From Verrucomicrobiaceae bacterium (lineage in GTDB: Bacteria; Verrucomicrobiota; Verrucomicrobiia; Verrucomicrobiales; Verrucomicrobiaceae): a DNA stretch of 64,000 nucleotides. Shown here piece by piece: positions 15,121 to 24,389 of this stretch. Positions within the stretch are counted from its first letter, which is position 1. Each line of letters opens with the position of its first letter. A program made the translations under genes and the position numbers. The stretch is from positions 1-64,000 of the forward strand of contig JACKQF010000003.1 in NCBI GenBank assembly GCA_024232965.1. The letters are read 5' to 3'. The notes under the pieces are model-generated. The model made no database searches, was not told the DNA's origin, and worked only from the letters and a program-made list of their open reading frames with translations.

Positions 15121-16476
15121 ATGCAGCGAGATAGCGATGAGGCCATGAGTGTTTCCGAATTGACGCGGGAGATTCGTGCTCTTTTGGAAAATGAGATTGG
15201 AAGCGTCTGGGTGGAGGGGGAGATTAGCAACCTGCGCATTCAATCTTCAGGTCATCAATACTTCACGCTGAAGGACGCGGGTGCACAGTTGTCATGTGTG
15301 ATGTTTCGTGGAATGGCGCAGCGCTCTGCGGTGCGTCTGACCGATGGTGCAGCGGTGCGTGTGTATGGCGAGGTGTCCGTTTATGAGGCGCGCGGTCAAT
15401 ACCAGATGGTGGTGAAGTCGGTGCAGGCTCAGGGGCAGGGGACTCTGCAAGCGAAGTTTGAGGCGTTGAAACGTCGTCTGCATGATGAGGGTCTCTTTGA
15501 TGAGGAATGGAAGAAACCGATTCCAAAATTCCCACTGACTGTTGCCCTGGTGACTTCCCCCACGGGTGCTGCAATCCAAGACATGCTGAATATTCTGACG
15601 CGGCGCGCGCCATGGGTGCGGGTGATGGTCTTTCCGGTGCGGGTGCAGGGACAAGGAGCCGAGCGTGAGATCGCGAGGGCCATTGAGATTCTGAATGATG
15701 CCACTGAATGGGGATTGCCGAAGCCGGATACGATTGTGGTCGGTCGCGGCGGCGGTAGCCTTGAGGACCTCTGGAACTTTAATGAGGAGATTGTAGCGCG
15801 AGCTATCTTTGCCTCGGAAATTCCTGTGATCTCTGCGGTGGGGCATGAGATTGATTTCACCATAGCTGATTTCGTCGCAGACATGCGGGCCCCCACACCG
15901 AGTGCGGCGGCGGAACTCTTGGCCCCGGATCGTGAGACTTTGCAACGTCACTTTGATGGTGTGTCGCGCAGTCTCACTGGGCGCATGATGGCAGCGCTGG
16001 ATCAATCGCAGCGAGTTCTTGATCTGATGGCTCGTGGACCTCTGATGCATGAGCCACGACGTCGCCTGATGGAGGCGGAGCAATTGCTGGACGAGATGGA
16101 GGGACGCCTTCGGGATGGGGTGACCGCGAGTCTGCACGAATCCCGGGAGGCGTTGGCCTATTTGGCCGAGACGTTGGCGCGAGCGCAGCCTCAGACGAGA
16201 CTTGCTGAGGCGCGTCATCAAGTGGAGTCAACTGAGGCAACCTTGAAGCAGTTGATGAAGCATCGGTTACAGAGAATGAATGAGGGCATTGATAGCCGTG
16301 CGAATCTTCTGCGGAGTCTCGGTGTCGATGGTGTGCTTGCGCGCGGTTTTTCAATCACGATGGATGAGAATGGTCGCATGCTGAACGGACCAGCGGAAGT
16401 GACCGAGGGCGCCGTGATTCGCACTCGCTTGCGTGATGGTGAGCTCGTGAGTGTGGTGAAGTCTGCGGAAAATTGA
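15121..16476 (+). CDS. xseA: Exodeoxyribonuclease VII large subunit
   Basis: Catalytic subunit of Exo VII, which degrades single-stranded DNA to acid-insoluble and then soluble oligonucleotides. 451 residues. The N-terminal OB-fold (about 9-105) opens with SVSELTREIRALLENEIG and VWVEGEISNLR. The catalytic core holds VALVTSPTGAAIQDMLNILT, VVGRGGGSLEDLWNFNEE, VISAVGHEIDFTIADFVADM and APTPSAAAELL; a long helical region follows and VLARGFSITMD lies near the end. The ATG at 15145 (MSVSEL) is an alternative start nine codons in. The small subunit gene xseB is not adjacent. recF follows 12 bases later. Confidence 0.95.
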   Translation: MQRDSDEAMSVSELTREIRALLENEIGSVWVEGEISNLRIQSSGHQYFTLKDAGAQLSCVMFRGMAQRSAVRLTDGAAVRVYGEVSVYEARGQYQMVVKSVQAQGQGTLQAKFEALKRRLHDEGLFDEEWKKPIPKFPLTVALVTSPTGAAIQDMLNILTRRAPWVRVMVFPVRVQGQGAEREIARAIEILNDATEWGLPKPDTIVVGRGGGSLEDLWNFNEEIVARAIFASEIPVISAVGHEIDFTIADFVADMRAPTPSAAAELLAPDRETLQRHFDGVSRSLTGRMMAALDQSQRVLDLMARGPLMHEPRRRLMEAEQLLDEMEGRLRDGVTASLHESREALAYLAETLARAQPQTRLAEARHQVESTEATLKQLMKHRLQRMNEGIDSRANLLRSLGVDGVLARGFSITMDENGRMLNGPAEVTEGAVIRTRLRDGELVSVVKSAEN

Positions 16477-16488
16477 TGTTGCGATCTG

Positions 16489-17553
16489 ATGCTCGAAAAG
16501 CTGACATTACGCGACTTCCGTTGCTTTGACTCTGTGCAGGTGGATGTGCATCCTGAGACGACTGTTTTTACCGGCAAAAATGGCCAAGGGAAGACGTCAT
16601 TGATCGAGGCGGCCTGTGTGTTGTTGCGTCTGCAATCTCCACGCACATCGAGTCGTGATGAGTGGGTGCGCTTTGGTGCGCAAGCAGCTGTAGTGGAGGG
16701 TAAGTGGAATGGATCCGTGCTGCGCTGTGCGCAGTCTGCAAAGGCGCGGCGGCTTGCCGTTGATGGTGGTGTTTGCACTCGTTCCGCTGACTATCTTTCG
16801 GCTTCCGGTGTCGTTGTTTGGATGGATCATGCTGATATGAACATGCTCCGCGCAGGTGCAGAGCATAGGCGTCGTTATCTCGACTTTACGGGGAGCCAGC
16901 TCTATCCTGGTTATCTCACAGCTCTGCGTGCGTATGAGCGTGCATTGCGTGGACGCAACTATGCGTTGAAGAAGGACGCTGTGATTGCATGGCGGCAGGC
17001 GGATGCTTTTGCTCGTGTGATGTCTGAGCACGCGCGTGTGTTGCGTGAACATCGCGCAGCGTTGATCGATCTATTGCGACCTTTTGTGACTGAGCATCAT
17101 GCGGCGTTGAGTGGTGTGGGTGAATCAGCATCTGTCTCTTATGCCTGCGGTCAGTCGGGTGATGATTTGTTTGAGGAACTGATTTCCCGTCGTGGCGACG
17201 AAGAGCGAACCCGTTCTACCGCCTGCGGTGTGCATCGTGATGACATTTTGCTGACTCTTAATGAACGCGATGCGGGATCGTTCGCTTCGGAAGGTCAACA
17301 GAGGACGTTGGCATTGGCGATGAAATTGGCCCAGGCGAAAGTTTTGCATCAGGTGCGCGGGCAGGCGCCTTTACTCCTCGTCGACGATGTTTTTGGGGAA
17401 CTGGATCGGCATCGGCGTCGGGCACTGATGGCGGGGATGCCACAGGGGACTCAAAAAATGATCACGACGACTCACCTGGACTGGTTGGAGGAGGGGTCTC
17501 TTTCCGGGCAGGTGTATGAAGTGGACGCAGGGAAGGTGAGGGGGGGCGCCTGA
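16489..17553 (+). CDS. recF: DNA replication and repair protein RecF
   Basis: SMC-like ATPase that helps load RecA at gaps in the RecFOR pathway. 354 residues, close to the usual ~360. The Walker A motif TGKNGQGKTSLIEA is at residues 28-41, the signature region near SEGQQRTLALAMKLAQA, and Walker B is PLLLVDDVFGELD, all in the expected order. The N-terminus MLEKLTLRDFRCFD is typical for RecF. It is separated from xseA by 12 bases and presumably co-transcribed with it. Unlike many bacteria, it is not next to dnaA, dnaN or gyrB here. It is followed by a 222-base gap before mreB. Confidence 0.94.
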   Translation: MLEKLTLRDFRCFDSVQVDVHPETTVFTGKNGQGKTSLIEAACVLLRLQSPRTSSRDEWVRFGAQAAVVEGKWNGSVLRCAQSAKARRLAVDGGVCTRSADYLSASGVVVWMDHADMNMLRAGAEHRRRYLDFTGSQLYPGYLTALRAYERALRGRNYALKKDAVIAWRQADAFARVMSEHARVLREHRAALIDLLRPFVTEHHAALSGVGESASVSYACGQSGDDLFEELISRRGDEERTRSTACGVHRDDILLTLNERDAGSFASEGQQRTLALAMKLAQAKVLHQVRGQAPLLLVDDVFGELDRHRRRALMAGMPQGTQKMITTTHLDWLEEGSLSGQVYEVDAGKVRGGA

Positions 17554-17613
17554 GGTGGTCGAGAGGAGTGTTTTTTATGGAAATTATGGTTTGACCGTGC
17601 GGGAAAACTTTCC

Positions 17614-17641
17614 TTGACGCATTCTGAGGCGGTTTTAGCAT
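17614..17641 (+). promoter_or_regulatory. Candidate promoter of the mreBCD-mrdA cluster
   Basis: TTGACG at 17614-17619 and TAGCAT at 17636-17641 with a 16-base spacer, ~135 bases before mreB. The gap downstream is pyrimidine-rich (CTTTCTCTTTTTG repeated) right up to the start codon. Weak match at -10. Confidence 0.3.
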
Positions 17642-17775
17642 GTGATCGCTGGAAATTTGTGGGCCAAGCTAGGTTCTTTTTGTGATTCTCAAAAACTCTA
17701 GAATCAGCTGTGGCTTCACTCAATTCTGCGACGCCTTTCTCTTTTTGTTTCTAACCTTTCTCTTTTTTTTGACCC

Positions 17776-18807
17776 ATGCTCGGAAGACTATTTGGACTCG
17801 TTGCCAACGATATTGGCATTGACCTCGGAACTGCAAACACTCTTGTCTATGTAAAGGATCACGGAATTGTACTGCGCGAACCGTCTGTTGTGGCGGTAAA
17901 GTCTGGTACTAATGAGGTGGTCGCGGTGGGGGACGACGCCAAGCGCATGCTGGGGCGTACTCCTGGCGGGATTACTGCGATCCGCCCCCTCAAGGATGGG
18001 GTGATTGCCGATTTTCGCGTGACGGAGGCGATGCTGCGCCACTTTATCCGCAAAGTGCATAATAACCGCCGCGTGGTACGTGGACCCCGTGTGGTGATCG
18101 CCGTGCCATCGGGGATTACTGAGGTGGAAAAGCGTGCTGTGAAGGAAAGTGCAGAGCAGGCGGGTGCCCGTGAAGTCTATTTGATCGAGGAACCGATGGC
18201 CGCTGCCATCGGTGTGGGCCTCCCGGTTCAGGAAGCTGCTGGCAACATGATTGTGGATATCGGTGGTGGCACGACTGAGGTGGCCATCATCTCCCTTTCC
18301 GGGATCGTCTACAGCCGCAGCGTCCGTGTGGCCGGCGATGAGCTGGATGAAGCGGTCATCAACTACATGAAGCGTGCCTACAATCTGATGATTGGGGAGC
18401 GCACCGCAGAAGAAATCAAACTCCGCATTGGTTCGGCATTCCCGCTCGGGAAAGAAACGACGATGGAAGTGAAGGGGCGCGACATGGTGGCAGGGTTGCC
18501 AAAGACGATCACGATCACCAGCCAAGAAGTGCGTGAGGCGATGCTTGAGCCGCTGAATGCCATCATTGACGCGGTCCGCACGACGCTGGAGCGTTGCCCC
18601 CCAGAACTTTCTGCCGACTTGGTGGATCGTGGCATCATGCTGGCAGGTGGTGGTGCTCTGTTGCGTGGCTTGGACAAGCTGTTGCAGGAAGAGACCGCGC
18701 TGCCTGTCCATGTGGCGGATGATCCGCTGAGTGCTGTCGGCGAAGGGACGGGGCGCGTCTTGGGAGAACTCGAATTCCTCCGCAAGGTCAGCACGACTGA
18801 GGTCTAA
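17776..18807 (+). CDS. mreB: Rod shape-determining protein MreB
   Basis: Bacterial actin that guides elongation of the cell wall. 343 residues, full length. The ATP-binding motifs are present: phosphate 1 DIGIDLGTANTLVYVK (residues 12-27), phosphate 2 DIGGGTTEVAI (161-171), adenosine region MLAGGGALLRGLD. VRGPRVVIAVPSGITEVEKRA is also characteristic. It acts on the inner face of the membrane, with an N-terminal MLGRLFGL segment that may be a short amphipathic membrane anchor. First gene of mreB-mreC-mreD-mrdA, all on the plus strand. The start ATG follows a T-rich leader without an obvious Shine-Dalgarno sequence. Confidence 0.97.
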   Translation: MLGRLFGLVANDIGIDLGTANTLVYVKDHGIVLREPSVVAVKSGTNEVVAVGDDAKRMLGRTPGGITAIRPLKDGVIADFRVTEAMLRHFIRKVHNNRRVVRGPRVVIAVPSGITEVEKRAVKESAEQAGAREVYLIEEPMAAAIGVGLPVQEAAGNMIVDIGGGTTEVAIISLSGIVYSRSVRVAGDELDEAVINYMKRAYNLMIGERTAEEIKLRIGSAFPLGKETTMEVKGRDMVAGLPKTITITSQEVREAMLEPLNAIIDAVRTTLERCPPELSADLVDRGIMLAGGGALLRGLDKLLQEETALPVHVADDPLSAVGEGTGRVLGELEFLRKVSTTEV

Positions 18808-18892
18808 ACCGTTGCGGCACCTTATCGGTGCGCCTTGGCGCGGGGTCGCTGTCTGGGCTACTTGAAATGGCGTAGTCATCACGCAAGGGAAA

Positions 18893-19801
18893 ATGAAAAA
18901 GCTCAATCTTTTAGCGCTGTTGCTATTCATCGCGGGAGCAGTGTCGGTGTTCACTTTGAACACTCCGACCACTCGGGCGATTCAGCAGCGCGTCATGGCG
19001 ATCCTGGCGCCTTTTATCCACTCCAGTGCTGCGGTGCAGGATGCGGTCAGTGGTGGTGGACCGTCCCTGGATCCACGGCAGGTGCAGAAGGACAATGAGG
19101 AACTGCGCATCCAGTTGCAGAACCTGAAGATCATCGCACAAAAATACAACCAGCTGATCGAGGAAAATAACAGCCTGCGGAAACTGCTGGATTATAAGCA
19201 GTCCTATCCCTTCAAGATTTCTGCAGCGAGGGTGGTGAAGCGTTCTTCGACAACTTGGTGGAATACGATGATCATCGATAAGGGATCCCTGGACGGCATC
19301 GGCACAGATAGCCCGGTCATCACCGATATCGGGCTGGTAGGTAAGACTGGGAAGTTGGCACCGCACATGGCGGAGGTCATATTGCTGACGGATGAGTCCT
19401 GCCGAGTGTCTGCTAAGGTTGAGGGGACACTGGAGCAAGGGATTCTTTCTGGGGAACGGGCCGGGCTGGAGTTGCGTCCGAATCTTCGGCTTAAATTCCT
19501 CAGCCGTGATGCGTCGGTGAACATCGGATCCAACGTCTATTCCTCGGGTGAAGGCGGTGTCTTTCCTGCGGGCATTTTGCTGGGGCAATTGAAGCGCTTT
19601 GAAAATCGCGACATCACGGGTGAAGCTGTCGTGGAACCAGCGGTGGATTTTTCATCGATCGAACACGTGTTTGTCGTGGAGATGGAGATTCAGGTGGACA
19701 AGCAGGCACCAACCGCGCAACCGCCTGCTGCAACCCGTGTCGTCCCGAGCGCAGAAGAAGTGGTGCCGAAGGCGGAACCTGTCATCATCAAACAGCCATG
19801 A
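18893..19801 (+). CDS. mreC: Rod shape-determining protein MreC
   Basis: Bitopic protein linking MreB to the periplasmic wall-synthesis enzymes. 302 residues. One N-terminal membrane segment (LNLLALLLFIAGAVSVFTL, about 4-22), then a coiled coil at ~65-105 (QVQKDNEELRIQLQNLK and NQLIEENNSLRKLLDY), then the MreC beta-barrel domain (AARVVKRSSTTWWNTMIIDKG, SPVITDIGLVGKTG, VILLTDESCRVSAKVEG, VYSSGEGGVFPAGILLG). The C-terminal ~40 residues are Pro/Glu/Val-rich and extra to the family core. Placed 85 bases after mreB. Confidence 0.93.
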   Translation: MKKLNLLALLLFIAGAVSVFTLNTPTTRAIQQRVMAILAPFIHSSAAVQDAVSGGGPSLDPRQVQKDNEELRIQLQNLKIIAQKYNQLIEENNSLRKLLDYKQSYPFKISAARVVKRSSTTWWNTMIIDKGSLDGIGTDSPVITDIGLVGKTGKLAPHMAEVILLTDESCRVSAKVEGTLEQGILSGERAGLELRPNLRLKFLSRDASVNIGSNVYSSGEGGVFPAGILLGQLKRFENRDITGEAVVEPAVDFSSIEHVFVVEMEIQVDKQAPTAQPPAATRVVPSAEEVVPKAEPVIIKQP

Positions 19802-19889
19802 ATGGATCTGAACATGAATACTGCAGCGCTGCCCGAAAGGGTCGGTGGTTGGGATTCGTTTTCAGTAACCGTGGGAACGATTGATTGCC

Positions 19890-20510
19890 ATGCTCTTTAA
19901 TCTTCTAGTTCTCATCGTGACGATCTGCACCTTTGCGGTGCAAGAGTTTATTCCGCCGATTGAGATCGCAAACATGGCGACGTTGTTTTTGCCTGCGGTT
20001 TTCTTTATGTGTGCATCGGTCGCCGTGCCATTCATGATGATGCTGGTACTGGCTTTTGTGACCGGAATCATCTGGGATGCCCGCTATCTGCCACCGGCAG
20101 TCATGGATGTGGTGCAACAGCCAGAGACGCTCTCGTTATTGGGCGGGACCGGTGGTGACTCGAGCCTGATGGGAGGCAACCTCGCCTTCGGTGTGTCGGT
20201 GATGCTTTTTGGGTTGCTGGGCGCTTTTATGCAGGGGGTGCGTCCTTTGTTCAAGCGCGGCCGACTTGAGCTTCCGGTGCTCATGGTGGGTGCAGTAACG
20301 TTTATTTGGCTAATGGCGCAGTATCTCCTGATCACTTTTATGCGCGGTAGCTTCAACTTTCCGCAGGGAGTGTGGTCAAAGATGGTGACTGACACGCTCC
20401 TGAGCATGCTGGTGGCACCGCTAATATTTTTGGTCCTTCACTGGATGGCGAGGCTGTCGAGTTATGAAATCAAATATGAAGGACTGAGGTACAACTTCGA
20501 TGGTCGTTAA
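19890..20510 (+). CDS. mreD: MreD-like rod shape-determining membrane protein
   Basis: An integral membrane protein of 206 residues with about five membrane segments (LFNLLVLIVTICTFAVQEF, ATLFLPAVFFMCASVAVPF, MMMLVLAFVTGIIWDARYLP, LAFGVSVMLFGLLGAFMQG, LPVLMVGAVTFIWLMAQYLL). Sequence similarity to MreD is low in general, so the call rests mainly on position between mreC and mrdA, size and topology. An in-frame TTG at 19881 is an alternative start. Its 3' end overlaps mrdA by 11 bases, showing coupling. Confidence 0.75.
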   Translation: MLFNLLVLIVTICTFAVQEFIPPIEIANMATLFLPAVFFMCASVAVPFMMMLVLAFVTGIIWDARYLPPAVMDVVQQPETLSLLGGTGGDSSLMGGNLAFGVSVMLFGLLGAFMQGVRPLFKRGRLELPVLMVGAVTFIWLMAQYLLITFMRGSFNFPQGVWSKMVTDTLLSMLVAPLIFLVLHWMARLSSYEIKYEGLRYNFDGR

Positions 20511-22707
20511 ATATCGCTTCCGCCTTTACCTGCTCTGCCTGGCAATGATGCTTGGCTTTTTGGTGCTGGTCTATCGCTTGTGGTCCTTGCAAATCGACCG
20601 TCACGACGAGTTTGTGCACCGGGTCCCGAGCGCCCGGGAGGAGCGCGCCCGCGTGCCTGGCGTGCGTGGGGAGATCCGTGATCGCAATGGTTTGGTACTG
20701 GCCAGTAATCGCGCTGCGTTTGAAGTGCGCATCAATCTTGGCGAAATGGTCTCGGAATATAAAAGGCAGCTCCCAAAGGGTGGGGCCGTTCCAACCATCG
20801 AGTATGACGCAACCGAGGGTGGTCGGAAAGTGAGGAAGAAGGAGACGGACGTCGTCCAGATCTTCAATGAAACCATTCAAAAAGCATTCAACGAGATGGG
20901 GATGGCGAAGGGGATCGACTCCGTGGATATGCAGGTACATTACCGCACGTTCGCGGGTGTGGTGCCCTGGGTGTATCGTGACGACCTTACGTTCTCGGAG
21001 TTCAGTCGCTGTGCAGAACACAATCTGGGGCTGCCCGGGGTCTCTGTCACGGAACGTGCGGTGCGGTTTTACCCCTATGGATCGCTAGCCTGCCACATCC
21101 TGGGTTATGTGCGTCTTGCCGACGATCAGAAGACGACGGCCGAAGAGCGCTCAGGTTGGGATTATTTCTTGCCAGATGACTACGGCGGTGCTGGCGTTGA
21201 GAAGACCTTCAACGAGTACCTGCGTGGCAAGCCTGGGGTGCGTACGATGAAGAAGAATGAGCGTGGTCGTTTGGTGGGTGAGGTGAGCTTTGTAGAACCT
21301 CACAAGGGCAATGATGTTTTCCTAACGCTCGACGCGCGCATTCAGTTCATTGCGGAGCGGGCATTGCGTGAAGGTGGTGTGGGACGCGGTGCAGCGGTGG
21401 TGATCGATCCGTCCTCTGGCGAGATTTTAGCGATGGCTTCGGTGCCCTCTTATGATCCGAACCGCTTCATTCCCAGCATCACCACGGAGGAGTATGCCTC
21501 CTACCTCAACAATCCTGCCAACCCTCTGTTTAATCGCGCCGTGAACGGGTATGCGCCGGGATCGACCTTCAAGATCGTGACTTCGTTTGCGGGTTGTTTG
21601 GCAGACATTCAATCTCGTCACTTCAATTGCGCAGGAGGTGTGACTTATGGGAACAAGTTCATGAAGTGTTGGATCGCCGAACATGGCGGTGCGCACGGTT
21701 CGCTGGATGTGAGTGATGCCATCATGCGCTCCTGCAACAGCTTCTTTTACTTGTATGGGAACGCAGCGGGAATCGACAACATCGCGAAGGTTGGCAAGTT
21801 GCTGGGCGTCGGTGAGCGGACGGGAGTAGAGTTGGGCGAAGAGTCCTCCGGCGTTTTGCCCACACCCGAATGGCTTCGACTCAACTACCCACGTGATCGC
21901 TGGAGCCCGGGTCACACCGCAAATACTTCCATCGGTCAAGGCATGGTCTTGGCGACCCCGTTGCAGATGGCCTCCGTGGTCGCGACCGTTGCCAATGCGG
22001 GCAAGGCGTATAAGCCGCACCTGCTCAAGCGAGTGACTGATGGACCTGATGTGGTTTTGGAGAACGAGCCAACGGTGCGTGCGGATTTGGCGAAGGAAGG
22101 CATCGAGCCAAAAGAGGTGGAGATGATCCGTCGCGGTATGTGGAAGGTGGTGAATGCCGAGGCAGGGACAGGTAAGGGGGCGCGTATTCCGGGCATAGAA
22201 GTGGCGGGAAAAACTGGCACGGCCCAGTTTTGGAGGACCGTGGACGGTGTGAAGCAGAAGGACAATCACACTTGGTTCATCACCTTTGCTCCTTACAAGG
22301 ATCCTAAATACGCCGTCTGCACCCTGGTGCAGGGTGGAAAATCTGGAGGAGGCTGCGCAGCACCTGTGGCGCGCCGCATCCTCGAACAAAGTCTCGCACT
22401 CGACAATGGCTATGAAGTCACCGTGCAGAAGATGCCCGAGGCAAAGGGCAGCTTTAAATTTGTCGAGAGCGTGACCTATGCAGACAGTGGCGGCGTCCCA
22501 GAGGCGGTTGCCAGTGACGAGGAAGGCGAATCCGCCCCGGTGCGTGAAGCGAGCGAAGAGAGGCCTGCACCCCGCAGGTCCTCCGACGCTCCCACGATCC
22601 GACGCAAGGCGGATGCTGCTGGCTCTCAGGGGGTCAGCGCACAGCAGGAGGTGCCAAAGGCGGTACCTGTGCGCCGGGCGGGTCTTTTCAGAAGACTCTT
22701 CCAGTGA
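20500..22707 (+). CDS. mrdA: Penicillin-binding protein 2, peptidoglycan transpeptidase
   Basis: Class B PBP that cross-links peptidoglycan during side-wall elongation together with RodA and MreBCD. 735 residues, with a single N-terminal anchor (LYLLCLAMMLGFLVLVYRLW). The dimerisation/head domain includes GVRGEIRDRNGLVLASN. The transpeptidase domain carries all three motifs: SxxK at S355-K358 (APGSTFK), SxN at S411-N413 (RSCNSF) and KTG at K571-G573 (GKTGTAQ). The last ~90 residues are an extra low-complexity tail rich in Glu, Pro, Arg and Ala, ending RRAGLFRRLFQ. rodA is not in the window. A rng gene follows after 53 bases. Confidence 0.95.
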   Translation: MVVKYRFRLYLLCLAMMLGFLVLVYRLWSLQIDRHDEFVHRVPSAREERARVPGVRGEIRDRNGLVLASNRAAFEVRINLGEMVSEYKRQLPKGGAVPTIEYDATEGGRKVRKKETDVVQIFNETIQKAFNEMGMAKGIDSVDMQVHYRTFAGVVPWVYRDDLTFSEFSRCAEHNLGLPGVSVTERAVRFYPYGSLACHILGYVRLADDQKTTAEERSGWDYFLPDDYGGAGVEKTFNEYLRGKPGVRTMKKNERGRLVGEVSFVEPHKGNDVFLTLDARIQFIAERALREGGVGRGAAVVIDPSSGEILAMASVPSYDPNRFIPSITTEEYASYLNNPANPLFNRAVNGYAPGSTFKIVTSFAGCLADIQSRHFNCAGGVTYGNKFMKCWIAEHGGAHGSLDVSDAIMRSCNSFFYLYGNAAGIDNIAKVGKLLGVGERTGVELGEESSGVLPTPEWLRLNYPRDRWSPGHTANTSIGQGMVLATPLQMASVVATVANAGKAYKPHLLKRVTDGPDVVLENEPTVRADLAKEGIEPKEVEMIRRGMWKVVNAEAGTGKGARIPGIEVAGKTGTAQFWRTVDGVKQKDNHTWFITFAPYKDPKYAVCTLVQGGKSGGGCAAPVARRILEQSLALDNGYEVTVQKMPEAKGSFKFVESVTYADSGGVPEAVASDEEGESAPVREASEERPAPRRSSDAPTIRRKADAAGSQGVSAQQEVPKAVPVRRAGLFRRLFQ

Positions 22708-22760
22708 GTTGATCATCCATCGAAATCATTCAAACCAACCAACAACTTTCGGAGGGCACT

Positions 22761-24365
22761 ATGCCATTAGGAATCGTGAAACGTATCAAGGAGTTCATTA
22801 CTGGGAAGAAAGACTTTTCCAGCGGAACGCGCATTGTCATCAATTGTGAAAAGCTGGAAAACCGCGTGGCATTGCTGGAAAACGGTATGCTGGAAGAGTA
22901 CAGCATCGAACGTGTCGGGGCGCAGAGTCTCGTCGGCAGCGTCTTCAAAGGACGGGTGAAGAATATTGAGCAAGGCTTAAAGGCCATGTTCGTGGACATT
23001 GGCTTCGAAAAGAATGCCTTTTTGCACTTCTGGGATGCTATCCCAGCAGCGCTGGATGGCGGTCTTGAGGAGATCAATCGTGGTGGTTCTGCGAAGAAGC
23101 GCAAGACCATCCAAGCCAAGGACATTCCCTCTCTCTACCCGGTGGGTTCAGAGATCATGGTTCAGGTGACCAAAGGTCCGATCGGGAATAAAGGCCCTCG
23201 GGTGACGACGAATATCTCGTTGGCGGGTCGCCTCTTGGTGCTGATGCCATTGAATGAAGTTTTTGGTATTTCCCGCAAGGTGGATGATCCTAAAGAGCGC
23301 GCGCGTCTGCGTCGTATCATCGAAAACTTGGACCTGCCCGAGGGCATGGGGTTGATCATGCGCACCGAAGCGTCTGGAAAACGTGCCCGCCACATCGTGC
23401 GTGACTTGAGCCTGTTGGTGGAGCAGTGGAACGAGATCGTGGAGCAGCGGGATGGCCACAAGGCACCGGTGTGTTGCTTCCAGGAGCCGGACGTCATTGA
23501 GCGCACGGTCCGTGATTTCTTGACCGAAGATGTCGATGAAGTCGTTTGCGATAACCAGGAGATGACGGAGCGGATGCAGGAGATGGCCGCGCAGATTTCG
23601 CGTCGCGCCCGCCGCCGGATTTCATATTACAATTCAGCCACGACCGGAACTGGCGCTGCGATTTTTGACCAGTACGGGATTCAAAAGCAAATCGACAATG
23701 CCTTCTATCGTCAGGTATGGCTGCCCTGTGGTGGCTACATCGTGATCGATCAGACGGAGGCGCTGGTTTCTATCGATGTTAACACAGGCCGCAACAAGGG
23801 CTCCAAGGACGTCGATAAGCTAATCCTCGAAACGAACCTGGAGGCGGCTGCTGAAGTGGCGCGTCAGTTACGTCTGCGCAACATGGGTGGTTTGGTGGTG
23901 GTCGACTTCATTGATATGAAGCCGCGCCGGGATCAGCAGGCAGTTTACAAGATGATGGTTGATCGCGTGAAGCGTGATAAGGCGAAGACGCAAATCTTGC
24001 CAATCTCCCAGTTTGGCCTGATGGAGATGACCCGCCAGCGTCTCAATGAGAGTCTGGATACCACGACCATGGAGCCTTGCCCCTACTGCAAAGGTCATGC
24101 GCAGGTGAAGACAACGCTGACGATGAGTGTGGAACTGCAGCGCCGCCTGACGAGCATTCTTGGGAAAGGTAAGCCTGAGCAGAAGAACTTGCTCGTCGTG
24201 GTTCATCCTGAGGTATTGACTCGTTTGCGGACAGAGGATGGTGAGTTGCTGTCTGAGCTTGAGCGCCGCTACGAAGCGCGTCTGACCTTCCGTAGCGATC
24301 CAAATTTCCACCGCGAGCAATTCGTCGTGGCCAACGCCCAGAACGGAGAAGAGATCCGGCCCTGA
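22761..24365 (+). CDS. rng: Ribonuclease E/G family endoribonuclease
   Basis: Cuts single-stranded AU-rich RNA and takes part in rRNA maturation and mRNA decay. 534 residues, i.e. RNase G length without the long scaffold tail of RNase E, but with an S1 domain at ~55-150 (VFKGRVKNIEQGLKAMFVDI). The catalytic Mg residues correspond to D339 (SIDVNTGRN) and D382 (VVVDFIDM), 43 apart as in E. coli RNase E. The zinc-link is CPYCKG at ~440-445. A good Shine-Dalgarno (GGAGGG) lies just before the ATG. Location after mreBCD mirrors the mre-rng linkage known in other Gram-negative bacteria. Confidence 0.93.
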   Translation: MPLGIVKRIKEFITGKKDFSSGTRIVINCEKLENRVALLENGMLEEYSIERVGAQSLVGSVFKGRVKNIEQGLKAMFVDIGFEKNAFLHFWDAIPAALDGGLEEINRGGSAKKRKTIQAKDIPSLYPVGSEIMVQVTKGPIGNKGPRVTTNISLAGRLLVLMPLNEVFGISRKVDDPKERARLRRIIENLDLPEGMGLIMRTEASGKRARHIVRDLSLLVEQWNEIVEQRDGHKAPVCCFQEPDVIERTVRDFLTEDVDEVVCDNQEMTERMQEMAAQISRRARRRISYYNSATTGTGAAIFDQYGIQKQIDNAFYRQVWLPCGGYIVIDQTEALVSIDVNTGRNKGSKDVDKLILETNLEAAAEVARQLRLRNMGGLVVVDFIDMKPRRDQQAVYKMMVDRVKRDKAKTQILPISQFGLMEMTRQRLNESLDTTTMEPCPYCKGHAQVKTTLTMSVELQRRLTSILGKGKPEQKNLLVVVHPEVLTRLRTEDGELLSELERRYEARLTFRSDPNFHREQFVVANAQNGEEIRP

Positions 24366-24389
24366 TGGGGCGGTTAACACCCCACGGTC

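Noticed and set aside
17788..18972. A 394-codon minus-strand frame over mreB
   Set aside because: MreB is certain on the other strand and the antisense translation shows no domain.
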